Shown here piece by piece: positions 52,736 to 61,850 of a stretch of 64,000 nt of DNA. Made by a program: the position numbers and the translations under genes. How positions within the stretch are numbered: position 1 is the stretch's first letter; each line of letters starts with the position of its first letter. Origin of the DNA: CAJBVG01 sp943372995 (lineage in GTDB: Bacteria; Bacteroidota; Bacteroidia; Sphingobacteriales; Sphingobacteriaceae); the NCBI GenBank assembly GCA_943372995.1, contig CALSAQ010000006.1:116237-180236 (forward strand), in the 5' to 3' direction. The notes below the pieces were generated by a model that saw only the letters and a list, made by a program, of their open reading frames with translations, had not been told where the DNA came from and ran no database searches.

Positions 52736-52800
52736 TATCGAGTACAGGGTATCGGGTATCGAGATAAATCTTCCCAATACTCGATACCCGGTACTCACTA
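52735..52800. repeat. Heptamer arrays forming an intergenic hairpin
   Basis: Left: gtatcga, gtacagg, gtatcgg, gtatcga in exact 7-base phase from the stop codon of the previous gene. Right: inverted related heptamers to the stop of the next gene. Bases 52749-52763 pair with 52780-52794 with one mismatch around a 16-base loop, so it may serve as terminator for both converging genes. Confidence 0.75.
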
Positions 52801-53712
52801 CTTCAATACTAGTGTAGTGCTACCTATAGAAGCACCATCTGAGTATACAGTAATAGTATATGTTCCTGGTTCTATACTAGATGTTTTTGTCCACAACATA
52901 GTATAAGTTTGACCCGACTTGTTTTCAAAATTTATAGTGTTCTTTACAGAGTATTGAAGCTCTGCACCATCAGCCATAAATTTACTTTCGTTTGCATCGG
53001 TAATTACTTCTGCTTTACCAGTAGGATTAACAATTCTTAAATAAAAATCTCTAGGGCCTTGAGTAGCTACTTGATTATCGGCAAGCGTAAACGTTACTTT
53101 TATCTTCTCTAAAGTTTTTACTCTGCTCGATTCTACTTCTTTACCATTTGAACGATATCTAACACCCATTGCAGATAAGCCATTTGCTTTAAGTAAAGAT
53201 GCTACCGCAACTTTGTTTGATAGATTAATATTCTGATTGATTAAATCTGAAGATTTACGTTGTTCAGATTCTACTGTTTGTTTTAATCCACTGTTTTCTG
53301 AAGCTAATAGTTCATTTTCTTTTTTCAATGTAACTATTTCATCTTGATATTTACGGATGTAGTATCTCAACTGATCTATTTCATTTCTTGCTCTTTCTAA
53401 TTCAGCAGCAGTCATATTACCTCTTTTAAGAGAACTTTGCAATTGAGCTACCTTTGCTTTTAACTCTTCGTCTTTGGCAATCAAGCTTTCATTTAAAGAA
53501 TCAGCATTAGCAGTAGCTTGTGTTAAATCTAATTCTAACTGATTTAACTGTACTTGCAGTTTTTCTTTCTCATCAGACGTTTGCTCAAAACGAGTTTCTG
53601 TTTTGTCTTTTTGCATCCATAAGAAAATATTAGTTGCAATTAATAGAGCAATAACAGCTAACAAAATATAAATTTTCTTAGTGTCTTTTTTTGGCTGCGA
53701 CTCTTGTTCCAT
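52798..53712 (-). CDS. Membrane-anchored coiled-coil protein
   Basis: 304 residues. A short cytoplasmic N-terminus precedes one membrane helix (about 12-31, IYILLAVIALLIATNIFLW). A long coiled coil follows, about 35-165 (EKLQVQLNQLELDLTQATAN, ELERARNEIDQLRYYIRKYQ), and then a beta-sandwich of about 130 residues (KVTFTLADNQVATQGPRDFYL, then YTITVYSDGASIGSTTLVLK). Proteins of this layout are frequent in Bacteroidota and lack a defined role. The small gene upstream on the same strand ends 14 bases before it, so the two are likely an operon. Confidence 0.8.
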   Translation of the reverse strand: MEQESQPKKDTKKIYILLAVIALLIATNIFLWMQKDKTETRFEQTSDEKEKLQVQLNQLELDLTQATANADSLNESLIAKDEELKAKVAQLQSSLKRGNMTAAELERARNEIDQLRYYIRKYQDEIVTLKKENELLASENSGLKQTVESEQRKSSDLINQNINLSNKVAVASLLKANGLSAMGVRYRSNGKEVESSRVKTLEKIKVTFTLADNQVATQGPRDFYLRIVNPTGKAEVITDANESKFMADGAELQYSVKNTINFENKSGQTYTMLWTKTSSIEPGTYTITVYSDGASIGSTTLVLK

Positions 53713-53726
53713 ATCTTTTTTTAATG

Positions 53727-53987
53727 TTAGGGGGTTTTGTTTACTTCATCTACATAATTCAATCTCAAATCCGACAAAAACTGTTGAAGCAATCTTTCCG
53801 ATTCTGAACTCAAATTTCCTTTTGTTTTATCTCTTAACATTTCAAGCATATCAATCGATTGTTTTGCTTGTTCGAGATTTCTCTCTATTTTATTTGTTAC
53901 AGGGTTCATTACTTTCCCTAAGCCTTGCATACCCGATGAATGGAATATGTATAAAAGCTGAGCAAATAGTTGTTCTTCCTTATTCAT
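53727..53987 (-). CDS. Small helical protein of unknown function
   Basis: 86 residues from ATG 53987 (MNKEEQLFAQLLYIFHSSGM). A TTG frame start at 54005 is rejected because it lies within the -7 promoter element. The sequence is helical and charged (KLNQDLERNLEQAKQSIDML-type pattern) with no signal peptide or membrane helix. It resembles small DUF1844-like proteins (about 90 residues, ending in a helical bundle), but that is tentative. It is cotranscribed with the membrane-anchored coiled-coil gene downstream. Confidence 0.65.
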   Translation of the reverse strand: MNKEEQLFAQLLYIFHSSGMQGLGKVMNPVTNKIERNLEQAKQSIDMLEMLRDKTKGNLSSESERLLQQFLSDLRLNYVDEVNKTP

Positions 53988-54002
53988 AACGTTAATAATT
54001 GG

Positions 54003-54010
54003 CAAATATA
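54003..54010 (-). promoter_or_regulatory. -7 element upstream of the small helical protein gene
   Basis: On the minus strand, TATATTTG (54010-54003) matches TAnnTTTG. It supports the ATG at 53987 and a leader of about 12 bases. Confidence 0.5.
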
Positions 54011-54046
54011 TATAAAATATTTAAGCAGATGCTGTATTTTTAGAGA

Positions 54047-54640
54047 ATGGAAAACTCCGATTTAAGTAAAGATTTCTGGGAAAAAAGGTACCAAAACAAC
54101 ACTACAGGTTGGGATTTAGGCGAAGCTTCCACTCCTATTGTTACCTATTTAGAACAAATTGAAAATAAAGATATTAAGATATTAATACCAGGTTGTGGGA
54201 ACGCACATGAAGCTGAGTGGGCTATACAACATGGATTTAAAAACATTCATATTTTAGATTTTGCTGCTTCAGCAATAACAAACTTTAAGAAAAGATTACC
54301 TCAATTTAATACAGACTGCCTACATCAAGAAGATTTTTTCTTGCACGAAGGGAAATATGATTTAATTATAGAACAAACATTTTTCTGCGCTATAGATCCA
54401 AGCCTAAGAAGGAAGTATGCTCTTAAAATGCACTCTCTACTCAATAAAGGAGGTAAATTAATGGGAGTCCTGTTTAACACAGACTTTGTGTCTGGACCAC
54501 CTTTTGGTGGCAATAAAGAAGAATACCTAAATTACTTTAACGATTTATTTGACATAAAACACTTCGAGGTATGTTATAATTCTATTAAACCTAGAGAGAA
54601 AAACGAATTGTTTATTTTATTAGAAAAAAAACTTACTTAA
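54047..54640 (+). CDS. TPMT-family SAM-dependent methyltransferase
   Basis: 197 residues. The opening DFWEKRYQNNTTGWDLGEASTP is the signature of the thiopurine S-methyltransferase family, and ILIPGCGNAHEAEWAIQHGF is the SAM-binding GxGxxxE loop. The bacterial members methylate thiols, selenols or tellurite-derived compounds; the substrate here is unknown. The total length matches the family. It is convergent with the glutathione peroxidase gene and overlaps it by 8 bases. Confidence 0.9.
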   Translation: MENSDLSKDFWEKRYQNNTTGWDLGEASTPIVTYLEQIENKDIKILIPGCGNAHEAEWAIQHGFKNIHILDFAASAITNFKKRLPQFNTDCLHQEDFFLHEGKYDLIIEQTFFCAIDPSLRRKYALKMHSLLNKGGKLMGVLFNTDFVSGPPFGGNKEEYLNYFNDLFDIKHFEVCYNSIKPREKNELFILLEKKLT

Positions 54641-55220
54641 GCTCTTTGATAATCTCTTCACTCATTGGTTTTACTGATGAAGGGTAATATTTAACTAATT
54701 GACCATTTTCATCAATTAAATACTTATTAAAATTCCATTTTGGCTTCTGATCATTCCAACCGTTTAATTCTTTTGTAGATAACCATTTGTACAAATCACA
54801 TGCATCTTTTCCCTCTACACTTACTTTTTCGAACAACTGAAAGCTAACTCCGTAGTTTTTCTGACAGAAACTAGCTATTTCTTTATTTGACCCTGGCTCT
54901 TGTCCACCAAAATTATTGGCAGGAAAACCTAGAATTACAACTTTATCTCCGTATTTTTTATTTAACTCCTCCAGCTCTGCGTACTGTGGTGTGTAACCAC
55001 ATTCTGAAGCTGTATTAACAATAAGTACCTTTTTCCCTTTGTATTTACTGAAATCTATAAGTTCTCCATCAATAGACCTCATCTTGAAATCATATAAAGA
55101 CTTAACACCTAAAATCGATTTATCAGACAGGGGTTTGCTTTTTATAGCATTAGTACCAAAACATGCCGATAGAAAAGTGATAATTGGAATCAATAGTTTC
55201 ATGTTAATTTTTATTTTCAT
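54633..55220 (-). CDS. Glutathione peroxidase-family thiol peroxidase (Cys type)
   Basis: 195 residues. The N-terminus (MKIKINMKLLIPIITFLSAC) looks like a lipoprotein signal with Cys20, so it may be anchored in the envelope; a start at the second Met (55202) would give the same lipobox. The catalytic Cys74 lies in NTASECGYTPQY where selenocysteine is found in animal enzymes. Conserved Gln (FPANNFGGQEPG) and Trp-Asn (WNFNKYLID) complete the peroxidatic tetrad. A resolving Cys near SFCQKNYGVSF suggests a thioredoxin-dependent enzyme. It is downstream of the AsmA-like gene by 7 bases and is convergent with the methyltransferase. Confidence 0.93.
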   Translation of the reverse strand: MKIKINMKLLIPIITFLSACFGTNAIKSKPLSDKSILGVKSLYDFKMRSIDGELIDFSKYKGKKVLIVNTASECGYTPQYAELEELNKKYGDKVVILGFPANNFGGQEPGSNKEIASFCQKNYGVSFQLFEKVSVEGKDACDLYKWLSTKELNGWNDQKPKWNFNKYLIDENGQLVKYYPSSVKPMSEEIIKELK

Positions 55221-55227
55221 AACAAAC

Positions 55228-57105
55228 TTAGTTCATATTTGTTTTGCTTCCCGTAGAATCATTACTCATTGAAGTGTTTATTCTATTGTTAGATTTCTCG
55301 TTCAATTCTCTTTGTTTTCTTTTGAGTAGTCTTTTAATTTTTCTTTGCTCCCTACTCTCTTTTAACTCTTTAGTGAATTTTTTAAAATCATTATATCTAT
55401 CTGCTTGTATTCTTAATTCTTTTTCCATTGCCTGATCTAATCCCACACTTTCTTTTATTCCCCTTAAAATTCCTTTCCATATAAATCCAAAAAAACTCCA
55501 ATCTTCATTTCTCTTTATGCTGAATTTTGATTTTACCAATTTGCCATTTGATCTGGGGTTTTCGTCTTGCAAAACCATATGATTCGCTAATAAAGATAAA
55601 AATCCGCTTTTCTTTAATTTATTTTCTTCTTCATCAAAAGCTAGAACTTTTATTTTTAAATTATTATACAACATGGTAACATTACTATTCATTTGTTTCT
55701 TGTCGCCATTTATTACAAAACGCAGCTGACGTAAATTACAACTCGTTACTTCTAATTTCGCTAATCTGTTTAAAATCGGATTTATACCTTGTAAATTATA
55801 ATTCATAATACTTCCTTTTACATAAAAAGGTTTTAGTGGATGTATATAATCCAATATAAATTCGAAATGCGACTTTCCAGTTCCGTTGAACATAGCATCA
55901 AGTTCGATTTTCGTAAAATTGTTTTTCTTTATTATCAGCGAATCGTTAGTGAAATTATTCACCTTACCACTCAACGAGGCAAATTGAATATTCCATCTTA
56001 GCTTAGATTTTTCCTGTATTTCCGAGTACTTCAAGTCGGAGTTATTAAAAACTACTTGCTTAAAATAAAACGGAATTCTTATATCATAAACCAACTCCGA
56101 TGGAAATCTTACCTTTTTATTTTCATTCCTTGGATATAGTTTGTTTAAGAAAATATTCGTTTCTAATTTTTTAATATCTATAGTGTTCCCATATAATTTC
56201 TGTTCGAAAAATAGCTTTTTAAAATCTATTTCAGTAAGGTTAGCTTCTTTAACATATAACTCTATTCTCGTTTTTCTAAAATTATTGGTGTCTCTAAAAT
56301 TTAATTCATTTTGTTTTGGAATAATTTTGAAATTATACACTTGTATAGAATTAGTAGCGGTACTAGCCACCACCTCTTCAAGCTGCATGTTATTTACACT
56401 GTCTCTGAATGGTAGTTTTAAATTTTTAATCGATAGCTTAATGTCATCAGAATAAAATGGACGAGTTGAATCGTAACTCGCCAAAGAATCAACCAATAGA
56501 TTTCTTACTTTAAAGTATGATAGAAAAATTTTCTTCGACTTTGTTTTGCCAATACTATCTGTTTTAAATTCCAGATTAATATTTTTCAAATTAATCTGCT
56601 CTACCTTTAAAAAACTTAATTGTGATTTTATTAAATCATAAGGATTTCTAAAAATTGATGTATCACGGTCTGATTTTTTATACGACAAATCATTTATTAC
56701 TAATACCGAAGGGTTATTAATGGCGATTTCATTAATACTCAATTTTCTCTCATTATATAAACCATAAATATCTATACCATGTACCCTAGCCTTATCAATG
56801 TGTAGGTTAAATAAGTATGCTGGCTGTTCTTTCTTTTTCTTTAGTTCTTTATAAACTTCTAGGTCTGGAGTAAGTCTTATATTCTTTAAACTAAAATTGC
56901 CCAAGAAAATGTTAAAGGTGATATCATCGAAATCAATACGATATAATTTATTCGTGGATTGATAAAATGACTCCTTAATTGTTCTACTAGCAATTGGCTC
57001 CCAGTAACTTAGGAGTATATAAGCACTGGAGATTAATAGTAAAATCAATGCTATAAAAAGTAAAATAACTGATTTCCAAAAACTTAGTTTTTTAGGTTTA
57101 GACAT
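55228..57105 (-). CDS. AsmA/DUF748-like envelope protein
   Basis: 625 residues. One N-terminal membrane helix (about 12-30, VILLFIALILLLISSAYILL) and a long, beta-rich extracytoplasmic region. Repeats such as FDDITFNIFLGNFSLKNIRLTPD and INNPSVLVINDLSYKK, and the signature 'A.V.GiDiygL...rkLsI..I.I..P.v' are typical of AsmA-like/DUF748 proteins. These form hydrophobic grooves and bridge the membranes in lipid transport. Family placement is probable, function inferred. The C-terminus is a charged helix (KKFTKELKESREQRKIKRLL). It is the first gene of an operon with the glutathione peroxidase gene. Confidence 0.78.
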   Translation of the reverse strand: MSKPKKLSFWKSVILLFIALILLLISSAYILLSYWEPIASRTIKESFYQSTNKLYRIDFDDITFNIFLGNFSLKNIRLTPDLEVYKELKKKKEQPAYLFNLHIDKARVHGIDIYGLYNERKLSINEIAINNPSVLVINDLSYKKSDRDTSIFRNPYDLIKSQLSFLKVEQINLKNINLEFKTDSIGKTKSKKIFLSYFKVRNLLVDSLASYDSTRPFYSDDIKLSIKNLKLPFRDSVNNMQLEEVVASTATNSIQVYNFKIIPKQNELNFRDTNNFRKTRIELYVKEANLTEIDFKKLFFEQKLYGNTIDIKKLETNIFLNKLYPRNENKKVRFPSELVYDIRIPFYFKQVVFNNSDLKYSEIQEKSKLRWNIQFASLSGKVNNFTNDSLIIKKNNFTKIELDAMFNGTGKSHFEFILDYIHPLKPFYVKGSIMNYNLQGINPILNRLAKLEVTSCNLRQLRFVINGDKKQMNSNVTMLYNNLKIKVLAFDEEENKLKKSGFLSLLANHMVLQDENPRSNGKLVKSKFSIKRNEDWSFFGFIWKGILRGIKESVGLDQAMEKELRIQADRYNDFKKFTKELKESREQRKIKRLLKRKQRELNEKSNNRINTSMSNDSTGSKTNMN

Positions 57106-57167
57106 GTTGCTAATTTAAGAAATCAATCTGTAATGATAATAATGCTGACAAATTTTCAGAAAATTCA

Positions 57168-57175
57168 TAATTTTG
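57168..57175 (+). promoter_or_regulatory. -7 element of the miaB operon
   Basis: TAATTTTG matches TAnnTTTG, 16 bases before the miaB start. The -33 region has only ctgaca at 57145-57150 and no exact TTG, so the upstream half is weak. Confidence 0.5.
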
Positions 57176-57191
57176 TGGGCTATAATATAAT

Positions 57192-58610
57192 ATGTTAGAT
57201 CAGATTTCGCAAAAATATCACGACGAAAGTCGTCAGGGTGAGGCACTTATGATAGATAGTGTGCAAAACAGCACTAATGCTCGTAAGTTGTTTATAGAGA
57301 GCTATGGCTGTCAGATGAATTTTGCCGACTCAGAGGTTGTGGCATCTATAATGCTGGAAATGGGTTTTCAAACCACCACAGATTTTAAGGAAGCGGACGT
57401 AATATTCATTAATACATGTTCTATAAGAGAAAATGCAGAGCAGCGGGTAAGAAAACGTTTAACAGACTTTAAATCTGCTAAAAGAAACAAACCAGGCATG
57501 TTGGTTGGGGTATTGGGTTGTATGGCAGAGCGTTTGAAATCGAAATTCTTAGAAGAAGAGAAATTAGTAGACATCGTTGTGGGGCCGGATGCTTATAGAG
57601 ATTTACCTAAATTAATACAAACTGCCGACGAAGGTTCTAAATCGGTTAATGTTCTTTTATCAAGAGAAGAAACATATGCCGACATTAACCCAATAAGATT
57701 AAACACAAATGGAGTAAGTGCTTTCGTGTCGATTACAAGGGGTTGTGATAATATGTGTTCTTTCTGTGTAGTACCGTTCACAAGAGGTCGCGAAAGAAGC
57801 AGGGATCCTTATTCGATAGTAAATGAAGCACAGAATTTATTTAATGAAGGATTTAGAGAAGTTACCTTACTTGGTCAGAATGTCGATTCTTATAAGTGGA
57901 CGAGTGAAGACGAGTCGGAGCATGTAAACTTTGCTCAATTATTGGCAAGAGTAGCTGCTATTAATCCTTTATTGCGAGTTCGCTTTTCTACATCACATCC
58001 AAAAGATTTGACCGATGAAGTATTGCATACTATTGCTGCACACGAAAATATTTGCAACAGTATTCATTTACCAGTTCAATCAGGAAACAGCAGAATATTA
58101 GAGTTGATGAACAGAACTTATACTAGAGAATGGTACATCAACAGAATAGATGCCATTAGATCTATTATTCCCGATTGTAGTATTTCAACAGATATTATTG
58201 CTGGGTTTTGTTCTGAAAGCGATGAGGAACATAAAGACACCATTAGTTTAATGGAATACGTAAAATTTGAATACGCTTATATGTTTACTTATTCGGAGAG
58301 ACCTGGCACACCAGCAGCTAAGAAACTTAAGGATGATGTGGATGAAGAAGTAAAAAGCAAACGATTAACAGAAATTGTTGCCCTACAGCGCAAGCATTCA
58401 TTATATAGATTACAACAACAGGTTGGCAAAGTAAATAGAGTGTTAATTGATGGATTATCAAAAAAATCTGACCAAGATTTTGCTGGGAGATCTGATCAAA
58501 ACATTGTTGTTGTTTTTCCTGTGGACAGTAGATTTAAAAAAGGAGATTATGTTGATGTGATTATTGAATCGTGTACATCGGCAACCCTAATAGGTAAAAT
58601 TATTAGTTAG
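57192..58610 (+). CDS. miaB: tRNA-2-methylthio-N6-dimethylallyladenosine synthase
   Basis: 472 residues. A radical-SAM methylthiotransferase that adds the 2-methylthio group to i6A37 of tRNAs. The N-terminal cluster Cys are in SYGCQMNFADSE, NTCSIRENAEQR and LGCMAERL. The radical SAM motif is RGCDNMCSFCVVPFTRGRER. The TRAM domain at the C-terminus ends ...VDVIIESCTSATLIGKI. The order of domains and the length fit MiaB rather than RimO. It heads an operon with the sigma-54 activator, lptE, TPR and secG genes, a conserved order in Bacteroidota. Confidence 0.97.
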   Translation: MLDQISQKYHDESRQGEALMIDSVQNSTNARKLFIESYGCQMNFADSEVVASIMLEMGFQTTTDFKEADVIFINTCSIRENAEQRVRKRLTDFKSAKRNKPGMLVGVLGCMAERLKSKFLEEEKLVDIVVGPDAYRDLPKLIQTADEGSKSVNVLLSREETYADINPIRLNTNGVSAFVSITRGCDNMCSFCVVPFTRGRERSRDPYSIVNEAQNLFNEGFREVTLLGQNVDSYKWTSEDESEHVNFAQLLARVAAINPLLRVRFSTSHPKDLTDEVLHTIAAHENICNSIHLPVQSGNSRILELMNRTYTREWYINRIDAIRSIIPDCSISTDIIAGFCSESDEEHKDTISLMEYVKFEYAYMFTYSERPGTPAAKKLKDDVDEEVKSKRLTEIVALQRKHSLYRLQQQVGKVNRVLIDGLSKKSDQDFAGRSDQNIVVVFPVDSRFKKGDYVDVIIESCTSATLIGKIIS

Positions 58611-58617
58611 ATTAATT

Positions 58618-59889
58618 ATGGATTTACAAGAGATAAAAAACAGATTTTCCATTATAGGAAATTCAGCTTTACTGAACAGAGCAATAGATATTGCTCGTCA
58701 GGTTGCTCCAACAGATATCTCTGTTTTAATAACAGGTGAGAGTGGTAGTGGGAAAGAAGTTTTCTCACAAATTATACATCAATTAAGTGCAAGAAAACAT
58801 GGGCCATTTATAGCGGTTAACTGCGGGGCTATTCCAGAAGGGACTATTGACTCAGAATTATTTGGGCACGAAAAAGGATCGTTTACTGGTGCACACGAAG
58901 CACGCAAAGGATATTTTGAAGTAGTTAATGGAGGCACAATATTTTTAGATGAAGTAGCTGAACTACCATTAGGAACACAAGCACGCTTATTAAGAGTATT
59001 AGAAACTGGGGAGTATTTGAGAGTGGGTTCATCAAAAGTGCAAAAAACAAATGTTAGAATTGTTGCTGCTACCAATGTGAATGTATACGATGCTGTTCAA
59101 AGAGGAAAATTCAGAGAAGATTTATATTATCGTTTAAATACGGTACCATTAAAAGTACCATCGTTAAGAGAAAGAAAAGAGGATATATATTTAATCTTCA
59201 GAAAATTTATTTCTGATTTTTCAGTAAAGTATCGTAGTCCAATAGTACAGCTAAATGATGAAGCTAGGGCTTTATTAGAGAATTACAAATGGCCAGGTAA
59301 TGTTAGGCAACTAAGAAATCTAGCGGAACAAATTGCTGTTTTAGAAAACGACAAAAAAGAAATTGACGCTACTTCGTTGTTGAAATATTTGCCATACGAA
59401 CAAGCAGTATCTGAATTACCTGCAAGACTAGGATCGAATACTGATAATGATTTTTCAGAAAGAGATATCCTTTACAAGGTGCTTTTCGATATGAAAAAAG
59501 ATTTGATGGATTTAAAGAAAGTGGTTGTAGATCTACTACAACATTCGGAGAACACAAACGAATACTTAGCAAGTAACACGGGCATCATCAACAAATTATA
59601 TCAAGATGTACATTCTGTCGATGAGTCGGGCAATGCCTTACCAATGCCAATAAATGTTAGTGCTCCGAACTATCAGAATACTAATTATAATCCTAATAAT
59701 AACTTTAATTTCGACCACCCTGTTGTTGAAGAAGTGGAGGAAACCTTATCTTTAGAGGAAAAAGAAATTGACTTTATACGTAGAGCTCTGAAAAAACATA
59801 AAGGAAAAAGAAAATATGCTGCACAAGAGTTAGGCATATCGGAGAGAACACTATACAGAAAAATTAAAGAATACGATTTGAATTTATAA
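58618..59889 (+). CDS. Sigma-54-dependent transcriptional activator (Fis family, no receiver)
   Basis: 423 residues. The AAA+ core begins almost at the N-terminus (residue about 10), so no receiver or PAS domain precedes it. Walker A is GESGSGKE, the sigma-54-contacting loop is GSFTGA (variant of GAFTGA), and Walker B is FLDEVAEL. RLNTVPLKVPSLRERKEDI and KWPGNVRQLRNL are characteristic. The C-terminal Fis-type helix-turn-helix is YAAQELGISERTLYRKIKEY. Without a sensory domain it may be constitutively active or controlled by another protein. The downstream lptE and secG genes suggest a link to envelope biogenesis. Confidence 0.95.
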   Translation: MDLQEIKNRFSIIGNSALLNRAIDIARQVAPTDISVLITGESGSGKEVFSQIIHQLSARKHGPFIAVNCGAIPEGTIDSELFGHEKGSFTGAHEARKGYFEVVNGGTIFLDEVAELPLGTQARLLRVLETGEYLRVGSSKVQKTNVRIVAATNVNVYDAVQRGKFREDLYYRLNTVPLKVPSLRERKEDIYLIFRKFISDFSVKYRSPIVQLNDEARALLENYKWPGNVRQLRNLAEQIAVLENDKKEIDATSLLKYLPYEQAVSELPARLGSNTDNDFSERDILYKVLFDMKKDLMDLKKVVVDLLQHSENTNEYLASNTGIINKLYQDVHSVDESGNALPMPINVSAPNYQNTNYNPNNNFNFDHPVVEEVEETLSLEEKEIDFIRRALKKHKGKRKYAAQELGISERTLYRKIKEYDLNL

Positions 59890-59890
59890 T

Positions 59891-60397
59891 ATGACAAAGA
59901 TGTATAAGTTGTTGCTGGTTTTAATAATGAGTGTAGCGCTTTTTGGGTGTAAGATTTACTCATTTAGTGGTGCATCGATTTCTCCAGATACCAAAACTGT
60001 TGCTGTTGCATACATAGAGAATAATGCTGCACTAGTAAATCCCACCTTAAGTCAGACACTTACCGAATCGCTGAAAGATAGAATAGTTTCTCAAACGGGC
60101 TTATCACTAATTAGAAATACCGCCGATGTTGAATTTGAAGGAAATATTATTGATTATAATATCAAACCATTAGCGATACAAGGAAATGAATATGCGTCTC
60201 AAAACAGATTAACCATATCAGTAAAAATAAAATTCATTAATAATAAAGACGAGACTAAAAATTTCGAACAAGTTTTCACAAGATATGCTGATTTCCCAGG
60301 TTCAACTAACTTAGCTACTGTAGAATCAGAACTTATTAAAACGATCAACACTCAATTAATTGACGATATTTTCAACAAAGCATTTGTAAATTGGTAA
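59891..60397 (+). CDS. lptE: LptE-family LPS-assembly lipoprotein
   Basis: 168 residues. The lipobox VALFGC gives the lipidated Cys20. The rest is the Bacteroidota LptE-type fold: YSFSGASISPDTKTVAVAYI, ALVNPTLSQTLTESLKDRIV and a beta-strand region. LptE forms the plug of the LptD barrel that places LPS in the outer membrane. The start at 59891 is one base after the previous stop; a start at the second Met (MYKLLLV) would keep the lipobox. It is in operon with the sigma-54 activator and the TPR gene. Confidence 0.9.
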   Translation: MTKMYKLLLVLIMSVALFGCKIYSFSGASISPDTKTVAVAYIENNAALVNPTLSQTLTESLKDRIVSQTGLSLIRNTADVEFEGNIIDYNIKPLAIQGNEYASQNRLTISVKIKFINNKDETKNFEQVFTRYADFPGSTNLATVESELIKTINTQLIDDIFNKAFVNW

Positions 60398-60398
60398 G

Positions 60399-61325
60399 AT
60401 GAGAAAAGAAGAACTTTTAGGATACATAGCTCAACCAGGTAAGTTAGGAGAAAAGGAGATGTTGAATATTCAATCGATGATTGATGTATATCCATTTTGC
60501 CAAGTTTTTCAATTATTAAAAGCAAAAGCAACACATAACATTAACCATAATAATGCAGATAAGACCCTTAAGGTTGCTGCATTATATGCAAGCAATAGAC
60601 AACAACTTTATCATACTCTATATAAGATACCCGCTGAACTTACAGAGGTATCGTCTGAAATTACGATTGAAATTCCTGAACCAATAGTAGAGGATATTAT
60701 TGTTAATGAGCCAACCAATTCTACCGAAGCTGAACTTAATACTGAGATGTTCGTAGAGGCAGAAAGTGTAATTGAGGAGCAAATAGAAGAACAAATAGAA
60801 GAGGTCTCTTCAATTGAAGAAGAAGCAAAAGAGGAGAACACCAAGGTACTCGACTTCATGGCTTGGTTAAAAGAAACTAAACCAGAACCTCAAGAAGAGC
60901 AGAAAAAGCCAATTATCAGATTAGATACTTCAGAAGAAATAAAGCCATTAATTGCTGATGAGATTGGTGAGCTTATTTTAGGTAATGTGTTTAACGAAGG
61001 TTATTTAATAAAAGCTGATGAAAAGATTTCTTCTGTAGATGTACACAACCCTAAAAATCCTCTCATTGAGGACTTTATTAATTCAGATCATCCAAAAGTG
61101 ATAAAGATTAAGAAAGAAGATTTACCTAATTCATTGGAAAACAAGGCAAAAAGAAGTGCCGATGATGCAGATGTTCCTGTAAGTGAAACATTGGCTCAAA
61201 TATTTACTAAACAGAAGCTATTTAGCAAAGCCATTGCAGCTTACGAAAAATTAAGTTTGAAATATCCCGAAAAAAAGCCTTACTTTGCAAGCCTTATTGA
61301 AGAAATTAAGAAAGAAATAAATTAA
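60399..61325 (+). CDS. TPR-containing protein (envelope operon)
   Basis: 308 residues. The N-terminal 75 residues (EELLGYIAQPGKLGEKEMLN, YPFCQVFQLLKAKA) form a small helical domain. Then comes a highly acidic low-complexity linker of about 65 residues (Glu-rich, EEQIEEQIEEVSSIEEEAKEE). The last 55 residues, ETLAQIFTKQKLFSKAIAAY ... YPEKKPYFASLIEEI, are one TPR. No signal peptide, so it is cytoplasmic. It lies one base after lptE and five bases before secG. The gene order is conserved in Bacteroidota; the function is unknown. Confidence 0.82.
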   Translation: MRKEELLGYIAQPGKLGEKEMLNIQSMIDVYPFCQVFQLLKAKATHNINHNNADKTLKVAALYASNRQQLYHTLYKIPAELTEVSSEITIEIPEPIVEDIIVNEPTNSTEAELNTEMFVEAESVIEEQIEEQIEEVSSIEEEAKEENTKVLDFMAWLKETKPEPQEEQKKPIIRLDTSEEIKPLIADEIGELILGNVFNEGYLIKADEKISSVDVHNPKNPLIEDFINSDHPKVIKIKKEDLPNSLENKAKRSADDADVPVSETLAQIFTKQKLFSKAIAAYEKLSLKYPEKKPYFASLIEEIKKEIN

Positions 61326-61330
61326 ATACG

Positions 61331-61693
61331 ATGACTAGTTTTTTAATCATTTTAGCGCTGATTGTATGCGTTTTATTAGTGTTGGTAGTATTGGTTCAGA
61401 ATCCAAAAGGAGGAGGTTTAGCCTCTAATTTTGCATCTTCTAACCAAATCATGGGTGTTAAGAAAACAACTGATTTTTTAGAAAAAGCTACTTGGACATT
61501 GGCAATTGCTTTATTAGTAATTTGCTTAGCTGTGAATATGTTTAAACCATCTCCAGAAGATGCAGCAGTACAAGAGTCTGCTATTCAGGAGCAAATAGAC
61601 AATGCTTCAACGGCAACACCGCCGCCAGCAGCAGGACCAACTGCAGCACCAGCTGCATCTGAGACTCCAGCAGCTTCGGATAGTACAAAATAA
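61331..61693 (+). CDS. secG: Preprotein translocase subunit SecG
   Basis: 120 residues. Two membrane helices (about 3-22 and 55-73) flank the conserved cytoplasmic loop VQNPKGGGLASNFASSNQIM with 'GgGl...fG' and TDFLEKATW. SecG assists SecYE in protein export. The C-terminal 40 residues are a Pro/Ala-rich tail (QEQIDNASTATPPPAAGPTA) common in Bacteroidota SecG and of unknown role. The operon terminator follows at 61712-61743. Confidence 0.95.
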   Translation: MTSFLIILALIVCVLLVLVVLVQNPKGGGLASNFASSNQIMGVKKTTDFLEKATWTLAIALLVICLAVNMFKPSPEDAAVQESAIQEQIDNASTATPPPAAGPTAAPAASETPAASDSTK

Positions 61694-61711
61694 TATTAGG
61701 CCTTAGGCCTT

Positions 61712-61743
61712 AAAAAGGGACTTACAAATGTGAGTCCCTTTTT
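61712..61743 (+). terminator. Terminator of the miaB-secG operon
   Basis: An 11-bp stem (AAAAAGGGACT with AGTCCCTTTTT) and a T-run. A second short palindrome (AGGCCTTAGGCCT) lies just before it. Confidence 0.85.
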
Positions 61744-61749
61744 TTATTT

Positions 61750-61850
61750 CTGACAGCCTGCCATTGGGTCAGAATAGCATTTCTTTGAGTGGCTAAAAAT
61801 CAATGAAAATCTGCCAAAATGAAATAGAAAACGACATTTTTGGCTTTGGC
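61750..61850 (+). promoter_or_regulatory. groES-groEL upstream region with repeated TGCCA/TGGCA elements
   Basis: The dyad CTGAC-N13-GTCAG (61750-61772) and the inverted pair GCCAAAATG / CATTTTTGGC (61813-61844) lie 70-170 bases before groES. TTTGGCATAAGAAATGAT follows at 61845. These could be heat-shock control elements; a CIRCE element is not seen. No assignment is certain. Confidence 0.35.

Noticed and set aside
54633..55220. Selenocysteine in the glutathione peroxidase
   Set aside because: The catalytic position is encoded by a Cys codon (NTASECGYT), with no in-frame TGA.
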